Assembly (NCBI GenBank): GCA_900549535.1 | Contig: UROR01000034.1 | Span: 1 to 16,887 of the forward strand | From: an uncultured Collinsella sp. | GTDB taxonomy: Bacteria; Actinomycetota; Coriobacteriia; Coriobacteriales; Coriobacteriaceae | Reading direction: 5' to 3' | Length of the DNA: 16,887 nt | Shown here: positions 1-8,121 of the stretch, one piece after another | Layout: each line of letters starts with the position of its first letter | Position numbering within the stretch: the stretch's first letter is position 1 | Translations under genes and position numbers: made by a program | The notes under the pieces: generated by a model | Databases searched by the model: none | The model's input: the letters and a program-made list of their open reading frames with translations, nothing else | What the model was told of the DNA's origin: nothing

Positions 1-233
1 CATTAAGTGCTCTCCGGCTCGTGCGGAACTCGCGATCGACCTTATATATTTGCCCTCCCCGGGGCTCCCGCACAACGGGACCTCGGTTGAGTTCTATCCC
101 GGTTGCAGTCGCTTCGCTCCTGCACTGCATGATCGATATAGCGGTTTGGCGTTGGATCGGTTCTTTCTGATATATGCTGGTTGCGGCTCTTCTTTTGGGA
201 GGAGTCGCTTTTTTGTTGCTAGGAGGTTGGCCC
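1..233. other. Left-edge non-coding region upstream of the methyltransferase
   Basis: No convincing gene lies here. On the minus strand the first three bases read ATG, preceded by GGAG about 8 nt upstream, so a leftward gene may begin exactly at the window edge. That would make this a divergent intergenic region. An AT-rich patch (TATATATTT, 43-51) could hold a leftward -10 element. On the plus strand TTGGCG (146-151) with an AT-rich TATATG at 171-176 is a weak promoter candidate with a 19-bp spacer. All of these are low-confidence readings. Confidence 0.35.
221..226 (+). promoter_or_regulatory. Consensus ribosome binding site that sets a GTG start
   Basis: A perfect AGGAGG lies 7 nt upstream of an in-frame GTG at 234-236. 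The longer reading from ATG at 174 has no Shine-Dalgarno sequence in front of it and would add 20 hydrophobic residues. This site therefore decides the start of the methyltransferase. Confidence 0.85.
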
Positions 234-1121
234 GTGGTTGATGGGGATGTTCGTTCTGAGCTTCTTTCTGCTGATTGGAATGGCGAATGGATGCGCTTGC
301 AGGCTGGTCGGCGGCGGGCTGATGATTCTTTTGAGTGGGATAAGCGGGCTCGGCATTTTCGGCCGCTTGAGACTGCTCCGTATGCCCGGGACTTTATGAA
401 GCTGCTGGCGTTAAAGCCTGGTGAATCCGTGCTGGATATGGGATGTGGGGCTGGGTCGATTGCTATTCCGCTTGCTCAGGCTGGGCATCCCGTGATTGCT
501 GCTGACTTTTCCCCTGCCATGTTGGGCACGCTTGATGCTGGCATTGAGTACTATGGGCTCGAGGATCGCATTACACCGCTTGAGCTTGCTTGGGATGATG
601 ACTGGGATTTGGTTGGACCGGTCGCGAAAGCGGTAGATGTTGCCTTTGCCAGTCGCTCTGTCACCACGACCAACCTAAAAGACGCGCTTGCCAAGCTTGA
701 TCGAACGGCTCGTCGGCGTTGTGCCGTCACGATGGTCGCCAACTCCAGCCCGCGCTATGACCTTCACCTGATGAACGCCATCGGTGCCTCGGTTACCTGC
801 AGTAATGGCTTTGTGTATACCTTTAATATCCTCATTCAGATGGGTGCCCTGCCGCAGGTTACGTACTTTGAATCGCCTCGTCGCGATACCTTCGATAGCC
901 TTGAAGCGGGCGTGGCGGACTTCTCCCGCATGCTCGAGCACGGTAACGAGGATAAGATCGACCACCTGCGCGACTACGTCGCTCAGCACATGATCGAGAA
1001 CCCCCATGCCGGCGAGCCAGGGTCCAAGGGCGTGCCGCAGGGGCGCTACATGCTCGACCACGTCCGCAAGGTCCGTTGGGCGTTTATTGCATGGGAGCCG
1101 GTCTCTTCGGGCCGTCCATAG
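234..1121 (+). CDS. Class I SAM-dependent methyltransferase (295 aa)
   Basis: This is a soluble Rossmann-fold methyltransferase that would use S-adenosylmethionine; the acceptor is unknown. Numbered from GTG 234, motif I is VLDMGCGAG (residues 66-74) and the ribose-binding acidic residue is D91 in AADFS. A tryptophan-rich AWDDDW (109-114) and an SRS segment (120-122) follow. The C-terminal third (about 165-295) is a family-specific cap I cannot assign. From memory, methyltransferases of this type (ADWNGEW start, WDKRA, AWDDDW) often sit beside FecCD-type or other metal uptake genes in anaerobes; no such gene is visible to the left here. The ATG at 174 would add a false signal-anchor-like leader. 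The first ~350 bp favour T-ending codons and the rest C-ending codons, which may mark recombination. The methyltransferase call is firm, the substrate open. Confidence 0.85.
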   Translation: MVDGDVRSELLSADWNGEWMRLQAGRRRADDSFEWDKRARHFRPLETAPYARDFMKLLALKPGESVLDMGCGAGSIAIPLAQAGHPVIAADFSPAMLGTLDAGIEYYGLEDRITPLELAWDDDWDLVGPVAKAVDVAFASRSVTTTNLKDALAKLDRTARRRCAVTMVANSSPRYDLHLMNAIGASVTCSNGFVYTFNILIQMGALPQVTYFESPRRDTFDSLEAGVADFSRMLEHGNEDKIDHLRDYVAQHMIENPHAGEPGSKGVPQGRYMLDHVRKVRWAFIAWEPVSSGRP

Positions 1122-1303
1122 ACCGCTTTCGGCCGCCGTACACGTCCGCCTGTAACCCGCACTGTTCTCCCGCTCGGCATCCGCATTCTTTTTGAACTGG
1201 GCAAACGCGCCCCACACCGCGCCGTTCCTGCGCTATCGTGGGACAGCTCACGTAGATTAAGGCCCCATCGCGGGGCGCCCCATAACATAGAAAGCGAGAA
1301 CCC

Positions 1304-1603
1304 ATGGCACTGACAGGAGCCCAGGTCAAGCAGCTTCGCAGCATGGCCCATCACCTCAACCCCGCCATCATCATCGGTAAGTCCGATGTCAACGAGGGCA
1401 CCGTCGAGCAGACGGTCGCCTACCTGGAGAAGCACGAGCTCGTTAAGTGCTCCGTGCTCGATGGCTCCAGTCTTTCCGCCCGCGAGGCCGCCGAAGAGCT
1501 CGCCGAGCGCTGCCACGCCGAGGTCGTCCAGGTCATCGGCCGCAAGTTCTCGCTGTATCGCGAGTCCTCGCGCAAGGATATCGAGAAGATCAAGCTCGTC
1601 TAA
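1304..1603 (+). CDS. yhbY: YhbY/CRM-domain RNA-binding protein (99 aa)
   Basis: A single CRM (CRS1-YhbY) domain fills the whole protein. YhbY family members associate with pre-50S ribosomal particles and are thought to help 23S rRNA maturation. The family pattern is visible: an N-terminal LTGAQVKQLR helix, an IIIGKSDVNEG segment (about 22-32), LEKHELVKC (about 41-49), and the C-terminal VIGRKFSLYR (about 77-86). The length is typical. The ribosome binding site is weak (GCGAG). A small GC hairpin (GCCCC 1262-1266 with GGGGC 1272-1276) lies in the leader. A 182-bp gap separates it from the methyltransferase, so it is probably its own transcript, ended by the terminator at 1642-1674. Confidence 0.9.
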   Translation: MALTGAQVKQLRSMAHHLNPAIIIGKSDVNEGTVEQTVAYLEKHELVKCSVLDGSSLSAREAAEELAERCHAEVVQVIGRKFSLYRESSRKDIEKIKLV

Positions 1604-1641
1604 GAGCCCATGATCCGGCGAGCCAACACATAGCAAGCTTA

Positions 1642-1674
1642 CGGGTGCCCAAGTACTTCGGGCGCCCGTTTTTT
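1642..1674 (+). terminator. Rho-independent terminator of yhbY
   Basis: CGGGTGCCC (1642-1650) pairs with GGGCGCCCG (1660-1668), a 9-bp stem with one G-U pair, followed by a six-T run. The T run overlaps the TAA stop of the convergent regulator gene (1673-1675). Read on the minus strand the hairpin has no U tract, so it serves mainly the plus-strand transcript. Confidence 0.88.
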
Positions 1675-4672
1675 ATCGCTCGACCAGCACGCGATTGAGC
1701 CGCCCCTCCACCAAGCGCTCGTATAGACGCCGCGTCTCGGGCTCGGGCACGCCATTGACCTGCTCCCTCAGGTGGTGCATATGCCCGCTGTACAGCTCGA
1801 CGATATCGCGCCGCCGCCCCGCCGCACTGTAGACGCGCATGGCGCAGCGCACCATATCCTCACGCGCCGTTTCCTGCCGAAGCCCCGACTCCGCCAGCCA
1901 AATCGCCGACTGCAGGTCGTTTTCTTCTAGGGCGGCATTTGCTCCCTTAATCATGCAATCGATGTACTTTGACTGCATAATGCGTCGCATACGAAAAAAG
2001 TAGGTGGGGTTACAGCCATTGGGAACATACAGCGGTCCGGCATAAAGCTGCTCAATCTTAAGGCACAGCTCAACTAAATGGGGCCCGCGCGCACCCGTGC
2101 GATTTCCCAAAACCTCGCGGCTTATCTGGTCAAACAGCCGTACATCGGTCTTGACGTAGTCGCCGTTGAGTCCGATGCATTCATTTTGGATGAGCACACA
2201 CGACTTGCCATCCGGCGTCGGTCCCAAAGCCGACCGCAAGCGCGATATCGTCGAGTACAGGTTGTTGCGGGCGCTATTGAACTCGGCATGGGGCCACAAC
2301 TCCATGGCCAGCGTCTCACGATCGACGAGCGCATCCATGCCCAGCGCAAGCCGCTCGGCAAGTGTCGCCGCCTTCTTGCGGCGCCACATTTTGTCCGTGA
2401 TGGGAAACCCGTCGCGCTCGGCGCGAAACGCGCCAAACATGCGAATCTCAATATGGTCGATGGTATCAACGGCTTCAACCTCGCCGGCCTGGAACAGGCG
2501 CTCGCCCTCCCCTTCCAAATCGTCGCGCAGCGAGTACCGCGACAGCTCGCGCACGGGAAGCTTCTTGCGAATCCTGGTCGCCGGCTCGCCCAGACAATGC
2601 ATGGCAAGGCGCGCAAAGAGCCGATACGATGGCTCTAGAATCCCCGCGCGATTCATGGACATCCAGGCCGCAAGGTCGCTGTCTCGGCCCGCACAGGCCA
2701 AATGCAGCGCCACCATCCAGGCTTCTGCGCCACCAACCTGCGTCTGGCTTATATCGAGCAACTCCGCTTCCTCGCGTACCGAAACCATCGAAGTGTTACG
2801 CAGATATGCCGCGCGCTCCAGCAGCAATGCGTTATCGCGCATGTACGCAATCGACTCCTCGGCAAGTTTGAGCACTTGGACCGCACGGAACTTTGCATTA
2901 ACCGGCCGTCCCTCTGCCAGCGACTGCCAGCCTTCTAGCAGCAGGCCAAACAGCTGAATCTGGTTGTCGCGCATGCGCGCGGCAAAACGATCGAGCTCGT
3001 TGAATGCCGCGTCGTCGGTTACCGGCAAGCCGGAAAGGAGCCGCCGTGCCGCCAACACCATGCGCACCCAGATAGCCATCGCCTTAAGCCCACGTACGTC
3101 GAGCGCCTCCCGCACCACCGTCATCTCGTCGTCGCGCTCGTCGGTTCCCGTAAACGACCCGTCAAAGAGCTCCACCAGCATGCTATCGGCCCGTATAACA
3201 ATCCCCGCGATGTCGAGCTCACAGTCGTAGGCCTTGCTCGTTTTGAGCTGCTGTAGAACGCCGCCGTCATCTCCCCGCTCGGTCAGGCAGCGCTTGACCT
3301 CGATATGCGCAGACAACATATCGAGTGCGGTATGGGATGTCTCGATTTCCGGCACAGCAAGGTTCATGGGAAGCCCAAGCCCGTTGTCCCCATAGCAAAC
3401 TGCCGTAAGGACCTGGGCGACCTTCCACGAAACGGGATCTATTTCACAGGCTGCCCGATCGCCCGCATGCTCAATGAGCGATGCCATGCAGCGGGCGAGC
3501 TTTGTGTTGGACACGCTGACCGCCGCCAAATATACGCCGAGTGCCTCGGCAGGCGTTGGCTCTGGAGCGTGATCTTCGGCATCGATCGTACTCAACGCCG
3601 CCCGGCAGACATCGGCACCGTGCCCCGTCAGAGCAAGATCGACCCCATACTGCCCGGCAAGTTCAAGGACCACGCTACGGTCCAGAAAGGCGTCGGCTAG
3701 GTCCATCGCCGCATCACATCGGCCTGCCTTGAGCAAAATTCGAGCCGCCCGCGGAACTAGCTCGGGACGGATCTCGGCCACCAACTTTCGCAGGCGAAGC
3801 CGTCCGTTATCCTCGGCGCCCAGGCACGTAAAGCTCCGGTCGGCCGGATCTAAACCAAAGATCGGGTAATCGCGTACAAGGTAGGACTGGTCGATCATCG
3901 ACAGCCTCACTCCACAAGCCTCGAGTTCTGCAATATTGCCCTCGCCCATCAAGATCATGAGGCAGGCAACGCAGAACAGCGCATTATTATCGAGCGAAGC
4001 AAGATCGACAAGTGCCGCACCATACACGTTGACAATCTCGCTTTCGAGCAGACCGGCAACATCGCCCTGGCCGTACAGACCCGTCTGCAAAGCCGAAACA
4101 AGCTCGGGCACACCCTGTGTGAGCTGGTAAAAGTCAAGCGATGTGCTAATCGAAAACGCCGATGCCCACGCCGAATACTCATAGGCATGCACCTTGAGCA
4201 TCTGCGCATTGATCTTAACCGAATCGCCCAGCCCATGAATCAGCTGTCGATTTGAAGGACGGCAGGAGATAAAGACCCCTACCCCCATAGCGCGCAGGCC
4301 GCGAATCCTGTCAATGAGGTCTTCGGTATCGTGCTGATCGAGATTTGGCACATTATCAATCGCGACAAGGGAATGCGGCTTGTCTTTGAGCTCTTCGGTT
4401 ACCACCTCGAGCTGCATAAACACCTCGCGCCCAATGGCTCGATCCGCCTCGATAATCCGCACGGGGCCTCGCGTCGGGTCACTTTTTACCTCTTGGGTGT
4501 ACTGCAGCAGCACCGAGGTTTTCCCAAAGCCATCAGGCGCGTAGAGAACCACGATGCCGGCCTTTCGGCCCTTGGCGATAAGCTCATTTAGCAGACGCTC
4601 ACGTCGCACCATATAGCCTCCGCCCAGCGGCATCAGTTCGAGGTCGTCTATACTATCCAAATCGTTTACCAT
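1673..4672 (-). CDS. Large STAND-type NTPase regulator with C-terminal winged helix and BTAD (999 aa)
   Basis: Predicted cytoplasmic transcription activator. From the chosen start, a Walker A APDGFGKTS spans residues 45-53 and a Walker B-like SLVAIDN 101-107, matching the NTPase part of STAND/MalT-like regulators. The middle (about 300-730) is helical and probably TPR-like. From about 740, IEIRMFGAF starts an OmpR-like winged helix (RRKKAATLAERLAL, then LWP and RNNLYSTISRLRSAL), followed by a bacterial transcriptional activation domain to the end (about 842-985). In AfsR-type SARPs the DNA-binding/BTAD part comes first; here it is last. An upstream in-frame ATG at 4723 would add 17 residues, but AGAGGAG lies 5 nt before ATG 4672, so I use that start. 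The target genes and the ligand are unknown; the neighbours are convergent or divergent and give no clear clue. Confidence 0.82.
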   Translation of the reverse strand: MVNDLDSIDDLELMPLGGGYMVRRERLLNELIAKGRKAGIVVLYAPDGFGKTSVLLQYTQEVKSDPTRGPVRIIEADRAIGREVFMQLEVVTEELKDKPHSLVAIDNVPNLDQHDTEDLIDRIRGLRAMGVGVFISCRPSNRQLIHGLGDSVKINAQMLKVHAYEYSAWASAFSISTSLDFYQLTQGVPELVSALQTGLYGQGDVAGLLESEIVNVYGAALVDLASLDNNALFCVACLMILMGEGNIAELEACGVRLSMIDQSYLVRDYPIFGLDPADRSFTCLGAEDNGRLRLRKLVAEIRPELVPRAARILLKAGRCDAAMDLADAFLDRSVVLELAGQYGVDLALTGHGADVCRAALSTIDAEDHAPEPTPAEALGVYLAAVSVSNTKLARCMASLIEHAGDRAACEIDPVSWKVAQVLTAVCYGDNGLGLPMNLAVPEIETSHTALDMLSAHIEVKRCLTERGDDGGVLQQLKTSKAYDCELDIAGIVIRADSMLVELFDGSFTGTDERDDEMTVVREALDVRGLKAMAIWVRMVLAARRLLSGLPVTDDAAFNELDRFAARMRDNQIQLFGLLLEGWQSLAEGRPVNAKFRAVQVLKLAEESIAYMRDNALLLERAAYLRNTSMVSVREEAELLDISQTQVGGAEAWMVALHLACAGRDSDLAAWMSMNRAGILEPSYRLFARLAMHCLGEPATRIRKKLPVRELSRYSLRDDLEGEGERLFQAGEVEAVDTIDHIEIRMFGAFRAERDGFPITDKMWRRKKAATLAERLALGMDALVDRETLAMELWPHAEFNSARNNLYSTISRLRSALGPTPDGKSCVLIQNECIGLNGDYVKTDVRLFDQISREVLGNRTGARGPHLVELCLKIEQLYAGPLYVPNGCNPTYFFRMRRIMQSKYIDCMIKGANAALEENDLQSAIWLAESGLRQETAREDMVRCAMRVYSAAGRRRDIVELYSGHMHHLREQVNGVPEPETRRLYERLVEGRLNRVLVER

Positions 4673-5060
4673 ACCTGCTCCTCTACTCGACCGTATGGAC
4701 ACCGTAACCGCAAGACTATACAAGCCGCACCATGAATAGAGCGGTTTTGTGTTTTAGGTTGTCTTTCGGTACGCAAGCGGCAAGTTTTTGTACAGCGAGG
4801 GCCGATTGTTATTAATCCCCCGACTAATCGGTCTTTAAGCAGGTAAATGAGCTTGTCAGCTTGTCCCATCTAAGCGGCAGTGTAACGCAGATGAACAAGG
4901 TTCAGCTATGTCATTCAACTCGCCTAGCACCCGCTACCGTCTACGACCTTTTAGTGGCATTTTTGCATAGAATCTGGTATGAAATGAATCAAACTGTTGG
5001 ACATCCGGCATTCGTCAAGCTTGCGGCAAGATTTTGGTCAAGCGGGCGGAAAGGGATAGC
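4673..5060. other. Intergenic region between the regulator and nagB
   Basis: About 390 bp without a supported gene. TATAGT (minus strand, 4720-4715), 42 nt upstream of the regulator start, is a candidate -10 without a good -35. The left half also holds the inverted repeat at 4802-4831. The stretch 4870-5060 shows nothing I can name. A plus-strand reading frame starting near 4861 runs through the nagB terminator and has no family features, so I do not call it. Confidence 0.5.
4802..4831. repeat. Nested inverted repeats upstream of the BTAD regulator
   Basis: CCGATT (4802-4807) is inverted as AATCGG (4826-4831). The second arm is itself part of the near-palindrome CCGACTAATCGG (4820-4831). The repeat lies 130-160 bp upstream of the regulator start, so it could be an operator or activator site for that gene. 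This is a positional inference only. Confidence 0.3.
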
Positions 5061-5088
5061 AAAAAGGCCCCCGCAAAGCGGAGGCCTT
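5061..5088 (-). terminator. Rho-independent terminator of nagB
   Basis: On the minus strand AAGGCCTCCGC (5088-5078) pairs with GCGGGGGCCTT (5074-5064): 11 bp with one wobble pair and a 3-nt loop, then a T run at 5065-5061. It lies about 33 nt after the nagB stop codon. Confidence 0.92.
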
Positions 5089-5120
5089 AGGCAAGGCTAT
5101 GTCGAGGTGCAGGATTCGCG

Positions 5121-5849
5121 CTACTCGCAGAGCGAAAGGGCGGCCTCGTCGGCAACGACAACGCAGTTGGTGTGCAGCTGCAGGATCGAAGCCGGGCACG
5201 CGGGCGTAACCGGACCGTAGCACATGTCATGCACGGCCTGAGCCTTGGCCTCGCCGTTGGCGACGACCAGGATCATGCGGGCATACATGATGGTCTGGGT
5301 ACCCATGGTGTAGGCCTGACGGGGAACGTCGTCGATGCTGTCGAACAGGCGGCTGTTGGCCTGAATGGTGCTCTCGGTGAGGTCGACGCAGTGCGTGCCC
5401 TTGGAGAAGTGGTCATCGGGCTCGTTGAAGCCGATGTGGCCGTTGTTGCCAATGCCGAGCAGCTGCAGATCCGGGTAACCGGCGGCGGCGACGATCTTGT
5501 CGTACTCAGAGCAGGCAGCGGCGGCATCGGGGTTGGAACCGTCAGGCACATGCGTGTTGTTCAGGTCGATGTTGATGTGATCGAAGAAGTTCTCACGCAT
5601 GAAGTAGTGATAGCTCTGGGGATCGTCGTGCGAAAGGCCGCGATACTCGTCCAGGTTGTAGGTGCTGACCTCGGCAAAGTCGACGTCGCCCTTCTCGTAC
5701 CAAGCAGCGAGCTGCTTGTAGGCACCGATCGGGGTGGAGCCGGTGGCAAGGCCCAGCACACAGTCGGGCTTGAGGATAACCTGCGCCGAGATGATATTGG
5801 CGGCCTTGCGGCTCATATCCTCGTAGTCTTTAGCTTTAATGATCTTCAT
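5121..5849 (-). CDS. nagB: Glucosamine-6-phosphate deaminase (242 aa)
   Basis: Converts glucosamine-6-phosphate to fructose-6-phosphate and ammonia in the cytoplasm, linking amino-sugar use to glycolysis. Visible motifs are the phosphate loop GLATGSTP (33-40), YNLDEY with the catalytic Asp67 (64-69), and GIGNNGHIGFNEP (132-144) with His138 and Glu143. Residue 136 is Asn, as in Bacillus-type short enzymes, where E. coli NagB has Asp141. At 242 residues it matches the short form lacking the longer C-terminus of the allosteric E. coli enzyme. An upstream in-frame start at 5927 would add 26 residues, but AAAGGA lies 6 nt before ATG 5849. It is the last gene of the rplM-rpsI-glmM-crr-nagB series and is followed by a strong terminator. 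The 272-bp gap to crr suggests its own regulation. Confidence 0.95.
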   Translation of the reverse strand: MKIIKAKDYEDMSRKAANIISAQVILKPDCVLGLATGSTPIGAYKQLAAWYEKGDVDFAEVSTYNLDEYRGLSHDDPQSYHYFMRENFFDHINIDLNNTHVPDGSNPDAAAACSEYDKIVAAAGYPDLQLLGIGNNGHIGFNEPDDHFSKGTHCVDLTESTIQANSRLFDSIDDVPRQAYTMGTQTIMYARMILVVANGEAKAQAVHDMCYGPVTPACPASILQLHTNCVVVADEAALSLCE

Positions 5850-5915
5850 TACGCGTCCTTTCTCGTACAAGAGAGGCAAGGCTCCCCTTACAAGCACTTG
5901 CCCGCGGCCCGCGTC

Positions 5916-5938
5916 GGCCGCAACCAACGTGTGCGGCC
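5916..5938 (-). repeat. GC-rich hairpin in the nagB leader region
   Basis: GGCCGCA (5916-5922) is inverted as TGCGGCC (5932-5938), a perfect 7-bp stem with a 9-nt loop, 67 nt upstream of the nagB start. No T run follows on either strand. It may be a leader-RNA structure; its role is unknown. Confidence 0.45.
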
Positions 5939-6010
5939 ACCAGGGCGAGGTCGCGTAATGTATGTGTCTCGTGTCTAGCCGCGTCGAGGCCCCTGCCCGT
6001 CCACGGTGAC

Positions 6011-6081
6011 CCGAAGCCTTTTAGCTTCGGACAAACCCCATCTTGCCACGGAGGGCGTCCTCTTTCAAGGGCGCCCTCCGT
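6011..6081 (-). repeat. Two tandem hairpins between crr and nagB
   Basis: ACGGAGGGCG (6048-6057) with CGCCCTCCGT (6072-6081) forms a perfect 10-bp outer stem that can extend inward after a mismatch. CCGAAGC (6011-6017) with GCTTCGG (6024-6030) forms a second perfect 7-bp stem. Both lie 40-110 nt after the crr stop codon, and neither has a U tract on either strand. Short CAAAC/GTTTG arms (minus strand) flank the first hairpin. Candidate roles are a processing site, transcript stabilisation, an attenuator or a small RNA. The structure is visible; the function is not. Confidence 0.5.
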
Positions 6082-6121
6082 AAACGTGTTTGAATTGTAG
6101 GCTAATGGCCACGTGCACTTG

Positions 6122-6619
6122 CTAGCGCTCGCGAGCAACGATGAGCTGGTCCATCTCTTCGACATGCACGCCAACGGAGCCCTTGATGCTCGAGAACTCA
6201 ACGGAGTTGCACACCAAGATGGGAACCGTCACATCGTAGCCCTCGGCAGCAATTGCCTCGCGATCGAACTCGATGAGCACGTCGCCCTTATGGACGATGT
6301 CACCCACTTGCGCATGTACGGTAAAGTGCTTGCCCTCGAGCTGAACAGTGTCCAAACCAACGTGGATGAGCACGTCCAAGCCATCGACCGTGTTAAGCGC
6401 AACAGCGTGTCCCGTGGGAAAAATGGCCTCGACCTTGGCATCAGCCGGTGCAATCACACGCGTGCCGGTAGGCTGAATCGCCACGCCCTGGCCCAAAAGG
6501 CCGGTGGCAAATGTCTGGTCGTTTACCTCGGAAAGCGGAATGACGTCGCCCGAGATGGGAGCATCCAGCGTAAGGACTCGACCACGCATACCAAAAGACC
6601 TTAGGACTTTAGTGAACAT
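6122..6619 (-). CDS. crr: PTS EIIA-Glc domain protein (165 aa)
   Basis: Stand-alone glucose-type EIIA phosphocarrier, which takes phosphate from HPr and passes it to an EIIB domain elsewhere; it may also have signalling roles. The single EIIA domain runs through the whole chain. The active-site pair is visible: His71 in FPTGH and the phosphorylated His86 in LIHVGLDT, matching E. coli His75 and His90. TKVLRSFG at the N-terminus resembles the amphipathic leader seen in this family. I chose ATG 6619, with a G-rich Shine-Dalgarno (GAGGGGGAG) close upstream; ATG 6640 has none and would add seven residues. It lies 71 bp after glmM and 272 bp before nagB, on the same strand, consistent with amino-sugar or glucose uptake. 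No EIIBC gene is in the window. Confidence 0.93.
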   Translation of the reverse strand: MFTKVLRSFGMRGRVLTLDAPISGDVIPLSEVNDQTFATGLLGQGVAIQPTGTRVIAPADAKVEAIFPTGHAVALNTVDGLDVLIHVGLDTVQLEGKHFTVHAQVGDIVHKGDVLIEFDREAIAAEGYDVTVPILVCNSVEFSSIKGSVGVHVEEMDQLIVARER

Positions 6620-6690
6620 GCTCCCCCTCGGACATACCAATCGACCAAAATAGCCTTAACAGTTTACCACTTGGCACTCGTTTTTGACCA

Positions 6691-8028
6691 TTAGGGAAGT
6701 TCGCGCTTGACAACCTCGACGATGTCGTCGACAACACGCTGGGTCAGCTCGTGCGTCTCGGCCTCGGCCATAACGCGGACCAGCGGCTCGGTACCACTCG
6801 GGCGCACCAAGATGCGGCCGCGACCATTGAGCTCCTTCTCGGCAGCAGCGACGGCATCCCAGATGGGCTGGCAATCATCCAGACCAGCCTTGTTGTCGGA
6901 ATGCACGTTGACGAGTACCTGCGGGTACTTCTTCATGATGCCGGCAAGGTCGGTAAGGGTGCGGCCGGTGCGCTTGAGCACGGCCAGCAGCTGCAGAGCC
7001 GTCACCAGACCGTCGCCGGTGGTGTTGTGCTCCAGGAAGATGATGTGGCCGGACTGCTCGCCACCGATAACAGCACCGTCCTCGAGCATACGCTCAAGAA
7101 CATAGCGGTCGCCCACGGCGGTCTGGACCATCTCGAAGCCCTGCTCCTTCATGGCGATAGAGAAGCCCAGGTTGCACATGACGGTCGAGACGATCTCGGA
7201 GTTGGCGAGCTTGCCGCGAGCAGCAAGGTCGGAGCCGCAGATAGCCAGGATGTAGTCACCATCGATCTCGTTGCCCTCACTGTCCACGAACAGCACGCGA
7301 TCGGCGTCGCCGTCGTGGGCCAGGCCGATATCGGCATGGGTGCGCAGCACGAGCTCGCGCAGGGGCTCAAGGTGCGTGGAGCCGCACTCGACGTTAATGT
7401 CGGTGCCGCAGTAATCGGTGTTGATGGCATGCACCGTGGCGCCCAGGCGCTGCAGCGCGGCAGGCGTGGTCTGGCAGGAAGCACCGTGACCGCAGTCGAC
7501 GGCAACAACCAGGCCGTCGAGCTTAAGGCCGTCGAGCGTGCTGATGGCATGATCGACATAGGCCTTGCGGGCGTCCTTCATCTTGATGATGTGGCCCACG
7601 CCGGCGCCGGTTGGCAGCGTGTCGGCAGCCATGGCCTCCTCGGACATGACCCAGGCGCTGATCTCTTCCTCGACAGCATCGGGAAGCTTCATGCCCTTGC
7701 GGCTAAAGAACTTGATGCCGTTGAACTCCGGCGGATTATGCGAAGCAGAGATGACGATGCCGCCGTCAAGCTCGTTTTGAACGGTGAGCAGTGCCACGGC
7801 CGGCGTAGGGATAACGCCGCAGCAGTGCGGACGGCCGCCCTCGGCCATGATGCCGGCGGTCAGAGCACTCTCGAGCATGGTGCCCGAAAGACGCGTATCG
7901 CGGCCGATGCAGATGTCCGGACCAAGGAACTTGGTCGCCGCGCGACCCAGGCGAAACGCGAGGTCGCACGAGAGGTCGGCGTTGGCGACGCCACGGACGC
8001 CATCGGTACCGAAGATGTTCTGGGGCAT
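6691..8028 (-). CDS. glmM: Phosphoglucosamine mutase (445 aa)
   Basis: Interconverts glucosamine-6-phosphate and glucosamine-1-phosphate on the way to UDP-GlcNAc and peptidoglycan. All family signatures are present: the N-terminal FGTDGVRG (6-13), the phosphoserine loop ISASHNPP (93-100) with Ser96, the metal-binding DGDADR (239-244), the sugar-binding GEQSGHI (323-329), and the phosphate-binding RPSGTEP (409-415). The length is the usual ~445. ATG 8028 has AAGGAG with 7-nt spacing, so it is preferred over a TTG at 8046. The gene follows rplM-rpsI, the order usual in Actinobacteria, but a terminator hairpin lies between rpsI and glmM. Expression may therefore depend on readthrough or on a promoter I could not identify in the 57 bp upstream. 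Confidence 0.96.
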   Translation of the reverse strand: MPQNIFGTDGVRGVANADLSCDLAFRLGRAATKFLGPDICIGRDTRLSGTMLESALTAGIMAEGGRPHCCGVIPTPAVALLTVQNELDGGIVISASHNPPEFNGIKFFSRKGMKLPDAVEEEISAWVMSEEAMAADTLPTGAGVGHIIKMKDARKAYVDHAISTLDGLKLDGLVVAVDCGHGASCQTTPAALQRLGATVHAINTDYCGTDINVECGSTHLEPLRELVLRTHADIGLAHDGDADRVLFVDSEGNEIDGDYILAICGSDLAARGKLANSEIVSTVMCNLGFSIAMKEQGFEMVQTAVGDRYVLERMLEDGAVIGGEQSGHIIFLEHNTTGDGLVTALQLLAVLKRTGRTLTDLAGIMKKYPQVLVNVHSDNKAGLDDCQPIWDAVAAAEKELNGRGRILVRPSGTEPLVRVMAEAETHELTQRVVDDIVEVVKRELP

Positions 8029-8077
8029 AGGATCGCTCCTTCCCAAGTGGGCAAAACGCAGTCGCCCACCCTAGTCG

Positions 8078-8121
8078 AAAAAGAAAAGCGGGACCCGCCG
8101 AGCAATCGGCAGGCCCCGCTT
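8078..8121 (-). terminator. Rho-independent terminator after rpsI
   Basis: On the minus strand a 16-nt arm (8121-8106) pairs with 8101-8086 around a 4-nt loop, with minor mismatch, and is followed by TTTTCTTTTT (8087-8078). It starts 30 nt after the rpsI stop and ends 49 nt before the glmM start, so it splits the ribosomal and glmM parts of the cluster. Confidence 0.88.

Noticed and set aside
174..233. Signal peptide or membrane anchor on the methyltransferase
   Set aside because: The hydrophobic leader exists only if translation starts at ATG 174, which lacks a ribosome binding site; the consensus site points to GTG 234.
4861..5220. 119-codon plus-strand frame upstream of nagB
   Set aside because: It reads through the nagB terminator into antisense nagB and has no ribosome binding site or recognisable domain.
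5172..5978. 268-codon plus-strand frame opposite nagB
   Set aside because: Antisense shadow of nagB with low-complexity composition and no start signal.
6048..6081. Terminator of crr
   Set aside because: The stem is strong, but no U tract follows on the minus strand, so it is listed as a hairpin of unknown role.
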